DNA of 64,000 bases, from NCBI RefSeq assembly GCF_025118155.1, contig NW_026251418.1:248001-312000 (forward strand), read 5' to 3'. The position numbers were made by a program, and so were the translations under genes. Every line of letters starts with the position of its first letter. The first letter of the stretch is position 1. Shown piece by piece: positions 11,790-24,395 of the stretch. This DNA comes from Cokeromyces recurvatus. Taxonomy: Eukaryota > Mucoromycota > Mucoromycetes > Mucorales > Mucoraceae. Below the pieces are notes generated by a model. That model was not told the DNA's origin and did not search any database. It saw only the letters and a program-made list of their open reading frames with translations.

Positions 11790-14538
11790 TTATAAATTTT
11801 GAATGAATTTTAAACCACTTAAAACTTGATCAAATCTATAAGCAAAATTATACAGTAAGTAAAATGCTTATTTTTTGTATATAAATACATATATAATTAA
11901 ATATAATTTACCTAGACATTCTTGCTCTTGCTTGATCAGACTCAGCTCTCACTAGAGCTGTTAACTCATCCCAGTCTTCCTTAAGATGATCATATTTTGC
12001 CTGCCAGTCTTCTTTTGATTTAACTTCAGTATCTAATTTTGTTCTTATTTCTATTAATTCAGCTTCTCGAGAAGCATTTTCTTCTTGTAATTTCTTTTCA
12101 TTTTCTTGACTGATTCGTAATGCCTCTTTTAGTTTTTCTATTTCTTCATTTTGTATTGAGAGAGTTTCCTCATATTCCTTATTTCCAGACTCTAACTGGC
12201 TGATTTTATCGTCTTGAGAATTTACTTTGTTCCCTAATTCTTCCAAATTATGTAAACTTTTATCGATTTCTGACTGTAGTAGCGCAAGGTTTTTCTCTGA
12301 TATTCCTTTTTCTTCTTGCACAGCTTCTAGCTGACTATGTAAAGTCTGAATTTCTTCTTTTAATTGTTGTAACTCAACTGAAAGACGTTCTTGAACCAAC
12401 TTAGATGTATCAATTTGGGTATTAAGCTCTTCAATATCTGCTTCCTGGGAATCTAATGTCTTTTGTTGTTCTTCCATCTGCTGTGTCTTCTCACGTATTT
12501 CTAATTCTAGTTCTTCTATTCGTTCTTCCGCCACTGTAAACTTATTAAGCAAGCTTTCCTTCGTTTCTTCCAACTCCTGAATGATGTTCTGCTCTGTCAT
12601 GATAAGTTCCTTAAAATCAACGTGATCTCCTTCCAATTGCTGATTACGTGCCATCAATTCGGAAATTATATCATGCTGTTCTTTAATCTCAGATTCTAGC
12701 GCAGTAATCCTTTGTTCCTTTTCACGCAACTGACTGTCAACACGGTAAGCTGCATTCAAAGGCTTGAGTTTAGCATAAATCCTCCACCATGGCCATTCCT
12801 TTAAGGTGATATAGATACGTGCATTACGTTGTATGATACGAATTGCATCTGTTTGACGAGAGAACCTTGTTTTATATTGGCGAGCAATACGACCTCGACA
12901 CATGGCTTGGAACCGGGTGATAAAGGCACTTAGCTTATTGTCACACAGTTCTTCTAAAGAAGCAAGGACAGTTGCCTTGAAGAAGATCTTTGTAGTACCA
13001 ATTTGATATTTATCACTTTCCAAATTCATTTGCTTTACCAACATTTGGCAAGCAGTTTTGCCATCAATAAATGCATTGCGATCTAATAATTCAGGACAGA
13101 GCATTTTATATCTTTTTCTGAACTCATCAAAGGAAAGACGATTAGGGAAACCCTTTCGACAGATACGGATACCTTCTAAAACACCATTACATCTTAGTTG
13201 ATCTAAAACAAGCTTGGTCTGAATTTCTCCAGGATACTTTTTGCTGTTGGGTAGGATACAACGAACAAAGTGTGGATGTGTCATGTGCAAAGTATTCATT
13301 AATGAAAGCAATTGTTGCTTATGACGTTGACCAACAGTTCTAAAGGAGCCGCTCCCTTTCCTAAATTTGAGCAAAGATGTAAACGAAGTAGTAGCATTAG
13401 AGGTGGTTGAAGCGGTAGAGTCTACTCTTCCATTTATGACAGATGACTTATCATCTTGATCTGCTAAATAATCTTCAAATAAATCAGCTACATGCTTATG
13501 ATTAGAACGAGCCAATAAGCGTGTAATATCTTCATTTAAAGGATCCTTATTTTTCTCAATCCATCCGTCTACAGAATATTCTACATCACCAGCATAGTGT
13601 TTAAGAATAAACCCATCTTTGAATCGTGTACTTCTGTATTTAGCGTCTGGATTTTCTTTATCACAGAACCTGTTCAGTTTCTCCAAGAAACGTTGATCGC
13701 TTCCTCTGGGTGCCACACATTCTTCTTCTAAACATGATAGAATACCAACAGGCTTAAAACAGAAAGAATAAAAGTAAGGTTAGTATTGCAATAGTAAATT
13801 TGTATATTTATGTATATGTATATGTGTATGTGTATGTGCATGTGTATGTATAAATATATATATGTATATTACATTTGATTTTTCAATAAGATCAATCGTT
13901 GGTTGAAGATCTTTTCCAAAATCAATATAATCCCAACTAATTTTTTCCTTTTGGTATTCTTCCTGTTCCAATTCAAACATATTTTGGTTAAAGAATTGTT
14001 GTAATTTTTCATTGGTATAATTGATACAAAGCTGTTCAAAGCTATTTGACTAGAAATATATACATATTATTAATTCATAAATTATTCCTCCACCTTTTTT
14101 TTTTTTTTCTTTTTTTAATATACCTCGAAAATCTCAAAGCCTGCAATATCCAAAACACCAATAAAACCTAGTAAATCTTTTGATTTTTGACTATCAATGG
14201 CTTTATTGATTTTTTCTACCAGATAAGCAAAATTTCTTTCATAAAGTGTCTTTGCAAGTGCATCAATACTGGCAATCACTTGAGCAGAAGATTTGGCTTG
14301 TGTAACCCAATCTCGACCCGCCTTTATACGAGGTGCTAATAAACTCTTTTTGAATTCCTCTGCCGAGATACCCAACAAATGGCAAACACGTTCAACGGCA
14401 GCAAAATCACGAATATCAGCACGATCACGATAATCAATCACAGAGATATTTCCCAAGTGTAGAATAGAAGCTACAATTCTGAATAAGTCTAATTTTTCCT
14501 TTTCCGTTAAGCCCATAATATCTAATGATTTCTAATAT

Positions 14539-14578
<40 letters not shown>

Positions 14579-16077
14579 CTTATTTTTTTTTCCTATAAAA
14601 AGGGACTCCAGTAATAATAAGTCATATAACTTACAGAAAGCTTTTGATATTCTTCAGCATCATCCACTCCTTCAATTCTTTTATTTGAATGTTTAATAAA
14701 ATTATAATCGTTCACAGTGCCATCGAGTAATAATTGTTCTAAGCAAATTATAAATACAAGTAAGTTTAGTAATATTATTATTATTAATTATTATTATTTT
14801 AAACCCTACTTTTAAGGCCATCATCAGCTTCCAATAATTGATAAAAAATATGATAATTTCTTTCCTTCAATGTTTGATGATGAACTCTTGATTTTTCAAG
14901 TAAATACCATTCAATATTTGCTCCACAAATCTGAGCTCTGTGATTAAATTCAATTCTAATAAATTTACCCTATAATAAAAGTTAAGCATGCTACTACTAC
15001 TACTACTGCTATTACTACAACAACAAAAAAGGGGGAGATAATAGAAAATAAACTTACAAATCTTGAAGAGTTATTATTACGTATAGTTTGAGCATTGCCA
15101 AAAGATTCAAGAATCGGGTTTGCCTGCAAAATCTGATTTTGTAATCTGTTTATATTCTCAGAGGATGATTTTTTATTCGTCGTTGATGCTATAGCAGTAA
15201 GGTATTGAATTACAATTTTGGTATTTTCTGTCTTGCCTGCACCTGATTCACCACTTAAATAATGAATTGTTAACTATCCATCGTGTTCTCTTTCCTTTCC
15301 TTCCTTCTTTCTTTCCTTCTGTTATATACTTACGTAATTAAGATGGATTGATTTTCTTTATCTTGTACCATATCATGATATGCTTGATCTGCTACAGCAT
15401 AGATATGAGGTGGCATTTCACCACGTCTTTTGCCTTTATAAAATTCAATATAATCATTACTATAGATAGGAAGGTTTCTATAAGGATTAACTGCAACTAA
15501 GAAGAGACCAGAATAAGTCTAATAAATAGAATATAAGAGTCTACCTTTGTTTATCTATTTAATATGACTACTTACATAAACATGATTTGCTTTATAACGA
15601 ACAGTAAGGTTATGAATTACAGAAGGTTCATTTAAATGGGTTAATTCAGCCATATCATCTACCATGTCAAACTTTGGAGGATTCATAGGTTGAATCATTG
15701 ACTGAGAAACTATGGCCGTCTAGCGTATATATATATATATAAAGTTGAGTAAATACTTTCATATATACATTCATATATGTGTATATATTTTTGTTTATTT
15801 GTTACGGTCCATAATAACACTTTACCCCACCATTATCGTACTCTATTTCTATTGCATCTTTGTCAATATCTTCATTGATGATGTGCCCTCTGACATAGCC
15901 TTTTTTATCATCTTCTATCCAAACCCATCTTTTTTCATTAAATTTTGCTTGTACGACAGCATCTAATACATCATCCAATTTTGGCCTCATAAAAGTCTTT
16001 GAGCCATAACTGTGTATAAATGATCCGCCTCCATTTACGTAATCCAGTTTATTTGCTTGCGAAGGTATTGATAACAT
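11790..16077 (-). CDS. Class II (conventional) myosin heavy chain with short coiled-coil tail
   Basis: Ten exons (15826-16077, 15576-15719, 15334-15518, 15058-15253, 14810-14969, 14635-14738, 14124-14531, 13873-14049, 11912-13752, 11790-11835) give about 1170 residues. The N-terminal SH3-like module ([14 protein letters not shown]) is followed by a motor with P-loop GESGAGKT (about 195-202), switch I NNNSSRFGK and switch [11 protein letters not shown]. Two IQ-like helices precede [14 protein letters not shown], the class II head-rod junction. About 280 residues of heptad-rich coiled coil follow. The expected role is cytokinetic and cortical contractility. The tail is much shorter than the roughly 1,000 residues usual for class II. 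The last 14 residues depend on a proposed intron (11836-11911); otherwise translation stops at 11908. Class assignment is strong; the short tail should be noted. Confidence 0.92.
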
Positions 16078-16567
16078 TTGTGAGTGTATTGGTATAAATT
16101 AATAATAGTAATAGTAAAAAAAAAAAAAACAAAAAAAAACAAAAAACAACAATAATAATAATAGAAAATATTTAAAAAAGCGGATTTTTTATTTTTTTTT
16201 TTTATTTTTTTTTTTTAATTTTACGTTCTATTTTGGGTACATTGTAAACATCCCATAAAAGGTAAATTCCAAATATTCTTTACATTTTACTCGAATTATA
16301 TAAACACATATGCACATATTCAGAGTAATACGTATCTATTTTATGACTGAGTTTGACCATAACAGTTTCATCTGTAAAGACTATAATGAATCATTATTTA
16401 CTTGTAAGCTTTAGATTAGTATTTTTTTTTTTTTCTTATAAAAAAAATCAAGACATCATGTGAAATGATTATAGCATGTTCATTAAGTTATACAGCTGAA
16501 ACAAATAACGTATACCTCTTCCTTTAAATATATATATATACATGTATATACATATATAGAAGATTAT
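16078..16567. other. Spacer between myosin start and dCMP deaminase end
   Basis: It lies upstream of the myosin ATG and downstream of the deaminase stop, both on the minus strand. It contains A- and T-tracts and TATA runs. It probably holds the myosin promoter. No gene is seen. Confidence 0.5.
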
Positions 16568-17804
16568 TTATTTTAAATTTAAAAGTAAGACTTCCTCATC
16601 TATACCTGTACGTAATTCAACTGGCATAGAAAGCGCACTATGTTGTCTTAATTTCACATTAGCTTCCTCAAACACTTTAGCCGTCATTTGATCCATGCCA
16701 TAGGATAAACTATAAACAACTTCTTTCACTCCTTGTTGAATAATCTTAATAGCACATCCCAAACAGGGACACGTATTACAATAAAGAATAACACCATTAT
16801 CTAATGCCACATTACTTCCACGACCTGCCTCTAACAATGCATTCTCTTCTGCATGCATACATAAACATCGATCTAATCCAGTTCCACAGGGTGCTCCTTC
16901 ATTACATCGTCCACAACCTCCCTCGTTACAGTTACGCAATCCACGAGGTGTGCCATTATATCCCGTTGCAATCACTCTAGAATCTTTTACAAGAATACAT
17001 CCTACGCGACGTTTCATGCAATTCGATCTACGGGCTGCTAAATCGGATAATTGCATAAAATAAGTATCCCATGAGGGACGAAGACGTTCTTTATCTGTCA
17101 AATTGCGTCGCTTCAATTCTTTATATAAACTACTTTTATCCGAGTATATATTTGTGATGACTAAATCAGATGCAATCATAATGTTATGAAGCGGTGTTAT
17201 AGTGTTAATTTCATGTTGATCTTTTTCTGAGATGTTGTACAAGTCGCGATCATCTTTTATTAAGAATGTCTCTAAATCAGCAGGTGGTCTGTCTTCAATT
17301 TGACATCTTTTATTGTATATTGAACTATAATGTCATTATATGTCCTAACATACTTTTGTGTAATCAACATTTTTACCTTTCAATCCAACGTTTATATCTT
17401 AATGTAACAGGTGCTTCAACGGATATTAATAGAAAAAAAGGTCGTTTTCTAGAATTAATATAGTTTTCAAGAAAGAAAGAAAAATAAGCAAAATTCAAGA
17501 AAAGACATGAAGAGAGAGAGAGAAAGAAAGAAAAAAAAGTAAATTCAATAGAATCTTACTTTAGAGTCCAAAGCTCTCTACTATCAACATCACAAGTGAC
17601 AAAGTCTTCTTGCCAACGTTCCGTGACATAACGTTGCATCTTATTGACATTTTCAAACTGAATGGCATTTGAGTAGAGGTGTTCGCGTCCAGCAGTATTT
17701 GTAAAAGAAGATAAAGTCAACAGTTGAAAGTGGTGTTGCTCTACAAGATATTGAGCAATGGTATGTTTACCGCTACTTTGTGATCCTGTAATGCCAATAA
17801 ACAT
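16568..17804 (-). CDS. DCD1: Deoxycytidylate (dCMP) deaminase
   Basis: Three exons (17560-17804, 17377-17448, 16568-17306) encode 351 residues. The N-terminus looks like a P-loop kinase fold (GITGSQSSGKH at residues 4-14), as in fungal Dcd1 proteins, where this domain precedes the deaminase. The catalytic part starts at RPSWDTYFM and carries the zinc/deaminase motifs CMHAEENAL (about 254-262) and CNTCPCLGC (about 281-289). A Cys-rich insertion NCNEGGCGRCNEGAPC lies between, also typical. The enzyme converts dCMP to dUMP for thymidylate synthesis and is usually regulated allosterically by dCTP and dTTP. It is divergent from TAF12 (about 500 bp apart). Splice phases are consistent throughout, so confidence is high. 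Confidence 0.95.
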
Positions 17805-18306
17805 GTATATTCAATTGTCTCCAAGAAATAAAAAAAAAGGGGAGAAGAAAACAAAATACGGGAAAAAAATTACGCCGATTTTTATATTTATTTTTGATGA
17901 AGATACTACTAAATGGTTTCAAAAGAAACATTCAATATTAATTGTAAATAGGCATTTTTATATATGCGTATACGCTTAACCAAAATGAAATTTGTTTAAA
18001 ATAACCAATAAAGCATTAAATATTGGTTTATTTATCAAAGTTGTTTTCCTTAAATAACTACAGAACACCTCTTTTCTTTTCTTTTTTTTTCAATAAATTT
18101 GGTAACATGAACCCAGTCACGGATTTTCTTATGATGTTGGCTTCATGATTTATTTTTTTTTATTTTTTATTTTTTTTTTATTATAACTGTTATTATTTTT
18201 TCTTTCTCTACATCAATAATCAGAAAAGAATTCTGATTTGATTGATTACGAATTATACAAGTTTGCATTCATATATACAATAAATTCAAATTTTAGTTGT
18301 TAAAAA
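17805..18306. promoter_or_regulatory. Shared upstream region of DCD1 and TAF12
   Basis: A 502-bp gap between two divergent start codons, rich in T-tracts. It must hold both promoters. No clear TATA box at a canonical distance was identified. Confidence 0.4.
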
Positions 18307-19890
18307 ATGTCAAATAATCAGCCTAATCACATGAGTCAATTACCCCAAATGATTGCACAATATCAGCAAAATATTGAATTTCTAAATAGCAACATTATAA
18401 TGTTGCGACGAAATATTGAACGCCCCGATATTTCGGCAGAAGAAAAGGAAACATATAAAAAGCAAGAACAAGAACTTCAATCTAAATTAGCCATGCTCCA
18501 AACTCTCATTAGTAACTTAACACCTCAGATCGTTGCTCAAAATTTACAGCAACGTGTTTTAGCTCAGCAAATAAATAATAATCAACAGCAAATGGGATCT
18601 CCTGCCTCAACTACTGATAATATGAGTGTCTCCTCTACTCCAGGCTCACCTGCTTCTTTTAATCCAAAGCAACCACAACAGCATCCTAATTTTGCTGCTG
18701 CTCAAGCAGCAGTTGCAGCAGCTCAACAACTTCGTAATTATTTACTAAAAAAAAAGAAATAAATAAAAAAAAGAAAAAAAAAAGTAAAAATGCTAATTTA
18801 CCACTTCTATATAGGTGCAGCACAACAGCAATCACAACAGTCCCAACCTCAACCTCAACCTCAACCAACACAAACACCTCAACCTCAACCTCAGCAACCT
18901 CAGCAGCCTCAGCAGCCTCAGCAGCCTCAGCAGCCTCAACAACCTCAACAGCCTCAACCTCAACCTCAACCTCAAATTCAACAAACACAGGTACAAGTTC
19001 AACAGCATCAACAAGCAATGAATAAAATGGCTTTAGCAAGTAATACAGGTGCACAATTACCTCCACAAAATACTTATCCTACAATAATGAATGCAGCACC
19101 CAATATTCAAATGAAAGCTACAAATAATCCAAACATGAAAAATAATGGTACTGGTGGCATGTTTACTTTTCCTACAAATAACAGCATTGTTCAACCACAA
19201 ATACCTTCTAACCCTCCACATGGTGGTAGTCTTACTAATTTGAATCCAATGCCTGCACCTGCACCAGCTCCTACACCTTCTACATCTACTGCTGCACCTA
19301 CACCTTCTGCTTCCCAAACACCTGTGCCTGCACCAGCTCCTAAACCTGCTACTGCCCCATCCTTAGATAATGATGGTGTTCATCGTGTCTTGACAAAAAG
19401 AAAAATTCAAGAATTAGTATCTGAAATAGATCCAAGTGAAAGATTAGAACCTGAAGTAGAAGATGTAGGTTAGATACTTATATATAACTTGGTTTATTCA
19501 TCACTTTTTTTTTCCTATAGATTCTTTTGGAAATTGCTGATGAATTTATTGAGTCTGTTACAACATTTGCTTGTCAACTGGCTAAGCACCGTAAATCAGA
19601 TACCTTGGAAGTGAAAGATGTTCAATTACATTTAGGTATAATCAATTTTCAGAGCTAAAATATATGTGTATATATATGAATGTATACATATATATATTCT
19701 TGAATTACATGTATATATTAAAAGTGTGTATTTATTAGAACGTAATTGGAATATTCGTATACCAGGATTTGCTGCAGATGATATTCGACCTTTAAGAAAG
19801 CCTAATATTCCATCCTCGCATCAAGCAAAAATACAGGCTGTTAATGCTGCTAAAAGTCAACAAGCTTCATCAAAGAAGGACCATCATTAA
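18307..19890 (+). CDS. TAF12: TFIID/SAGA subunit TAF12 (histone-fold)
   Basis: Four exons (18307-18733, 18815-19464, 19521-19635, 19739-19890) give 447 residues. The C-terminal histone fold starts at [16 protein letters not shown] and continues through [13 protein letters not shown] and [15 protein letters not shown], the diagnostic TAF12 H2B-like fold. The N-terminal two thirds are low complexity: a Gln/Asn-rich start with a short coiled coil, a Pro-Gln repeat (about 18837-18972) and a Pro-Ala-Thr stretch (about 19250-19360). TAF12 pairs with TAF4 in TFIID and with Ada1 in SAGA. The antisense strand over the repeats shows long spurious frames. The repeat is prone to length change and may vary between strains. 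Identification is secure from the histone fold. Confidence 0.95.
18837..18976. repeat. CAACCT/CAGCCT hexamer repeat encoding Pro-Gln
   Basis: Tandem CAACCT and CAGCCT hexamers within TAF12 exon 2 encode alternating Pro-Gln. It is a coding microsatellite. Confidence 0.8.
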
Positions 19891-20361
19891 TTATTATTAT
19901 TTTTTCAAGAAAAAAGTATTATATCCAAAAAAAAAAAAAAAAAAAAAAGAGCTTTTTTTGTACATTTATTTAACTAAGCTGTTATTAGTACTTGGAATAA
20001 ATAAATTAGAAAAATAATTTTATTTTGTTTTGGAGGAGGGGTTTTTTTGTCTTTTTTTCTTAATACTATTCGTTGTATATAGAATAGGGAAGAGTTACGA
20101 TTATATAACACATTATTATGCGAAAATTTGGGTGTCAAAGCAATTATGATGAAAGTTGAGAGCAGCACGGATTTCCAAAATGACTATAAAAACGGTCACA
20201 GATTCGAGTCGGAACAGGATAAATACAGGTCGGACTAATTTCTATTTTTTGAAATGCAAATGAAAGTAAGGCAGACAGACAAAGGAAAGAATCAGAGAGG
20301 AATATAGTAGAGAAGTAAATGCCGAACCTAATGATCATCCTCTTCTCTTTGTAATCTTAAA

Positions 20362-21573
20362 ATGGTAATATAATCTTGTCAAACAGTTTAGAAAGATGAT
20401 GATGATGAATAGATAAAAAAAAAAGAAAAAGAAGAATAAGATGGATGAAGAAGAAGGATAAAGAAGAAAGGGAATGGATGAGAATAACGATAAAATTTTC
20501 TGCGAAACGATTTTTTTTTTTGTGGAATTGGTTAATTTTGTTAAATTAACAAATAATACAATCACGAACAGAAACAAGTGAAGAAGAGAAGGAGGAGACT
20601 TTTATTATTGTATGCTGTTCTTCTTTTTTATAGCAACTTGAATATATTGTAGAAAAATGAAAAAAAACAATAGTAATGTTCCAAACACAATACATGGTTC
20701 ACTTGCATGTTCGAATAGTAAACACACCCTTAGACGATTATTTCGGCTTAACAGTTATTACATTTTGTAAAGTATATGAATTTTACAGTAAAAGTGAAAA
20801 AAAAACTAAGAGAAATGAGCATTATGTTTAGCATCGTTCATTCCATCATTTTTTCTGGTTTCTTTTTTTTTCAATCTATTTCATCATCATTATATAGCTG
20901 AATGACAAGGAGAAAATATGTTTTGTGAATTTATTTTTTTTTAACAAACTGTAAATTAGGGTATTGACCTCAAGAAGCATCACGTTAAGAACACCAACCG
21001 TACTGCCCCCAAGTCTGATAACGTCTACTTGGCTTTGTTGGTTAAGGTATATATTTTACGCACACATTTTAAACCAAAAAAAATTTATTCTGAATATGTC
21101 TTTATTTTTTTTTTTAGCTTTATCGTTTCCTTGCTCGTCGTACTGATGCCAACTTCAACAAGGTTGTTTTGAAGCGTCTCTTTATGTCTCGCATTAACCG
21201 TCCTCCCGTCACTGTCTCTCGTATTGTCAAGAACAACAAGGAAGGTAAGACTGTTGTTGTTGTTGGTACCGTTACCGATGACTCTCGTCTTCTTGATCTT
21301 CCCAAGCTCTCTGTTGCCGCTCTTCGTTTCACTAAGACCGCTAAGGCTCGTATTTTGAAGGCTGGTGGTGAAGTCTTGACTTTGGATCAATTGGCTCTCC
21401 GTGCTCCTACTGGTTCCAACACCATCCTCATCCGTGGTGCCAAGAACAGCCGTGAAGCTGTCAAGCACTTTGGTTTCGGTCCTCACAAGAACAAGAAGCC
21501 TTACGTTCGTTCTAAGGGTCGTAAGTTCGAACGTGCTCGTGGTAAGCGTGCTTCTCGTGGTTTCAAGGTTTAA
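20362..21573 (+). CDS. RPL18: 60S ribosomal protein eL18
   Basis: Two clear exons (20960-21046 and 21118-21573) encode [20 protein letters not shown]... through the basic C-terminus [10 protein letters not shown]. eL18 begins M-G-I-D, so the initiator must be on an upstream exon. The best candidate is ATG at 20362-20364, directly followed by a GTAATA donor and preceded by a pyrimidine-rich CCTCTTCTCTTTG leader. This gives a start exon with one coding codon and a 595-nt intron. The protein would be 181 residues, close to the usual ~186. eL18 is a structural protein of the large subunit. Codon use is strongly biased toward C/G third positions against an AT-rich background, a sign of high expression. 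The body is certain; the start exon is inferred. Confidence 0.93.
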
Positions 21574-21718
21574 ATGTATTTTATTATAACCTTAATAATA
21601 ACAATAAAAAAACAAACAAAAATACATACTTTCAACATTAACAAAACCACACACACACACACACACACTTTCTTTCTTTCAACTCATTAAAGTATATTAC
21701 AATGCTTTATTTTTATAT

Positions 21719-22061
21719 TTATTTTTTCGATTGTAATTCTGTTAACTTTCGCTTAAGATCTTCTGTTGTTTGTTCGTTTGTAGCCAATTTTTCTTTTAAA
21801 GTTTTAAGTAATTCGGCATCCTATTTTTTATGATTAATAATTGTATCCTACTACTTCCTCATCATCATTATTTATTTATTTATATTCTCTTACGTGTGAT
21901 CGAGCCCATTGATTCTCCACTGCAGTTTCCTTTTCCTTAAAACCTTTTGAGTTAGCAGTTGCACCTTCTGAACGAGTCATATTTGTCATGTGTAAACCAC
22001 GACGACGAATAGTCGTTAAAGAAGTAGTAAAACGAATAGAATAAATGCGTTGATAAATCAT
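21719..22061 (-). CDS. INH1: Mitochondrial F1Fo-ATPase inhibitor (IF1)
   Basis: Two exons (21894-22061, 21719-21820) give 89 residues. The start at 22061 (MIYQRIYSIRFTT) gives a basic, hydroxyl-rich mitochondrial presequence. An in-frame upstream codon run to 22112 is open but lacks presequence character. The mature part has the IF1 pattern: EGATANSKGFKEKETAVEN, then a helix (LLKTLKEKLATNEQ, LKRKLTELQSKK). IF1 blocks ATP hydrolysis by the ATP synthase when the proton gradient collapses. It is convergent with RPL18 (145 bp apart). The small size and helix make this a family call rather than a motif call, but the pattern is good. Confidence 0.82.
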
Positions 22062-23339
22062 AAGAGTCTGTTTTTGTTTGTTTGTTTTGTGTTTAATAAT
22101 AATAATAAGCACTTGAAGCCAGTTTATATATGTCGTAGGGATATTAGTTATTGTTGTTGTGGTTGCTCTGATTAAATGTTTACGTCAATGTACTTTTTTT
22201 TTTTTTTTTTTTAGCTCGACTTTTTTGAGTTTAGGCCGCGTAGTGTAACAGTGAAAGTATTATAACTGTCTACTACGTAACATCTTATGAAGTAAGTAGA
22301 AAATGTGTCTATTTGCAATTGAAGATTAGTTCTGGTATTTGATATTCATTTAACAGATTGATTGTAGTACTATCTATTTTTTGACCCCCTTTTTTTTTTA
22401 GTTTAACATATACGGACGCTTTTTTTTTTGCCCCTGAATATGACTATATTAATAAAACTATTTGATAAGAAGACATGATATATGCAAAAGTGTTTTAATT
22501 TTACTGATAAACTACTGCAGATATATCAAGAGTGTTTACTATCAATTCTTATTACAGACTCAAAAGCTCATATCTATGAAATGCTTACGAATAAATATGG
22601 ACTGTCTATTGATTTGTACAGACTATATACATATAGTATTCATGTTTAAACAAAGTCGCGCTTCCTTATGCAGCTTTTATAACAATGCTTTATGTTGATA
22701 TCTTTTTATATAAGCATAATTTGCTTTATATCTTGCTCTACCATATAAGCGTCTTAAATACGAAACAAGCTGCTCTCTATTATCACATTTCGTTTATATA
22801 AAGCAACAATAAGAATAAAATAATATCGTGTCTTTTGTAATCCTATAAACACTTAATCATTGCAAAAAAAAAAAAAAAAATCATTGATGGCTGTTAATGA
22901 GAGCTATAATGCTGTATTAAAGGTAATATAGTTTAACCGGAAAAAAAGACAAGAAAAAAAAAAGAAATAGATAGTACATATTTATAATAAATTTGGTAAT
23001 AAACGAACTTTTGTTTTCTTACTATTTCAGCTTATAAACATTATATTGACTTGTTTTAATAAGCAATTGTAATTTTGAAAATATCTTAAATATGTATACT
23101 TCATATACAAATACTTTTTTTTCGGAATAATTAATTTACCCTATTCCCACTTCATTGATTCTTTATATCCATAGTAATTGATTAAAACAAGCGTATAATA
23201 ATAGTAATAGTAACTCAAAAAGGAAAAAAGAGTTTCACTTTCAAAATCTATAAAAATAAATGTCTTTTTGTTTTACTTGTAGGCTCATTGTAATTTTTTA
23301 TTTTCATTTATTTATTTTTTTTATTTTTAAGAAAACACA
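22062..23339. other. Intergenic gap with a small inverted repeat
   Basis: It has no supported gene. An imperfect inverted pair (TTGACTTGTTTTAAT near 23050 and ATTAAAACAAGC near 23180) brackets about 140 bp and may be a decayed MITE or a promoter structure of the following gene. It also contains T/A tracts. Confidence 0.4.
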
Positions 23340-24239
23340 ATGTCTAGTATTGTTGAACGCGTCTTTATTGTAGGTGGTACGGGTAATATTGGTAGGAAAG
23401 TTGTCAATGATTTACTCGACAATAACGTTGCTGTCACGTTATATGCTCGTAACCCCGTGAAAGTTCAAGACCTGTTTTCTTCTCATAAGAATAGTAAGCA
23501 CCTTGTCAATGTAGTTCAGGGGGATTATCATGATTTAAGTCCTATCCAGGAAGGGATTAAAGGCCATACTCGACTTTTCTTACTTGTTGCTGATTTTAAT
23601 AATTTTGTGAATTGCAAGTTAACTATCTCTCAGTATGCTTATGTAGCAGGCGTTCAACAGATCGTCGATATTTCATCTTTCAGTGTGAATGCAGGTTGGA
23701 GGGAATCCCTTATTGGCTCAAATCATTATCTTGCTGAAAAGGCCATCTTTGAGATCCCTAACCGTGGTCACTTTGTTGCTCTTAGACCGGGTCGTTTTAT
23801 GTCCAATATCTTTATGCAAGCTCAGACGATGACAACAACAGGCGCTATGTATGATATCACTGATCCTAATAAAGCTCACGGCTGGATTTCACCTAATGAT
23901 ATTGGTGCAGTTGCTGCTGTTATCTTGCGCGAAGATATTAAAAAACATGCTGATGCTGTTTATCACTTAACTGGTGATGTCTCAACTCCATCAAAACTTG
24001 TACATATTATTTCTAGTCTTATTGATCGCGATATAGCTTATATTCAAATTTCTCCTGTTCAAAAGTATAACAAATTAATGGAAACAGGTCATATTTCACA
24101 TTTGCTAGCTATTGATTTAATAGATAATTTAGAAAATAATAGAGATGATGTTATCACTCCTACTATTGAAATTTTACTTGGTAGAAAACCAGAAACTCTA
24201 GAAGAATATCTTTTAGCTAATAAATCTCAATTTTATTAA
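23340..24239 (+). CDS. NmrA-like NAD(P)-binding oxidoreductase
   Basis: A single uninterrupted frame of 299 residues, unusual here since most neighbours have introns. It opens with a Rossmann nucleotide-binding motif VFIVGGTGNIGRKVV (GGTGNIG at about 12-18), followed by LYARNPVKV, typical of atypical SDRs of the NmrA/HSCARG type that bind NADP(H). SSFSVNAGWR and LRPGRFMSNIF match the later parts of the fold. Members act as redox sensors or as NAD(P)H-dependent reductases; the substrate cannot be told. VAC14 starts 157 bp downstream on the same strand. The ATG lies 12 nt after a T-rich leader. The absence of introns could mean retroposition or horizontal gain, but this is only a suggestion. 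Confidence 0.85.
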   Translation: MSSIVERVFIVGGTGNIGRKVVNDLLDNNVAVTLYARNPVKVQDLFSSHKNSKHLVNVVQGDYHDLSPIQEGIKGHTRLFLLVADFNNFVNCKLTISQYAYVAGVQQIVDISSFSVNAGWRESLIGSNHYLAEKAIFEIPNRGHFVALRPGRFMSNIFMQAQTMTTTGAMYDITDPNKAHGWISPNDIGAVAAVILREDIKKHADAVYHLTGDVSTPSKLVHIISSLIDRDIAYIQISPVQKYNKLMETGHISHLLAIDLIDNLENNRDDVITPTIEILLGRKPETLEEYLLANKSQFY

Positions 24240-24395
24240 AGTTTTTTTTTTCTCCCAAATATTACGTAATAAAACGCTCTCCTATTATTGTATCACTTTT
24301 TTTTTTTTTAACATAATAAACAAATACGCCATTTTTAATATACATTTTTATATACGTATTTTTTTTATTCTTTAATTTGTAACATATATCCTCGA

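Noticed and set aside
18686..19317. Several long open frames on the minus strand and in other frames over TAF12
   Set aside because: They arise from the CAACCT/CAGCCT repeat and give Leu/Arg or Glu/Val runs with no domain. The + strand frame carries the TAF12 histone fold.
21085..21486. Long minus-strand frames opposite RPL18
   Set aside because: Shadow frames caused by the strong codon bias of the eL18 gene.
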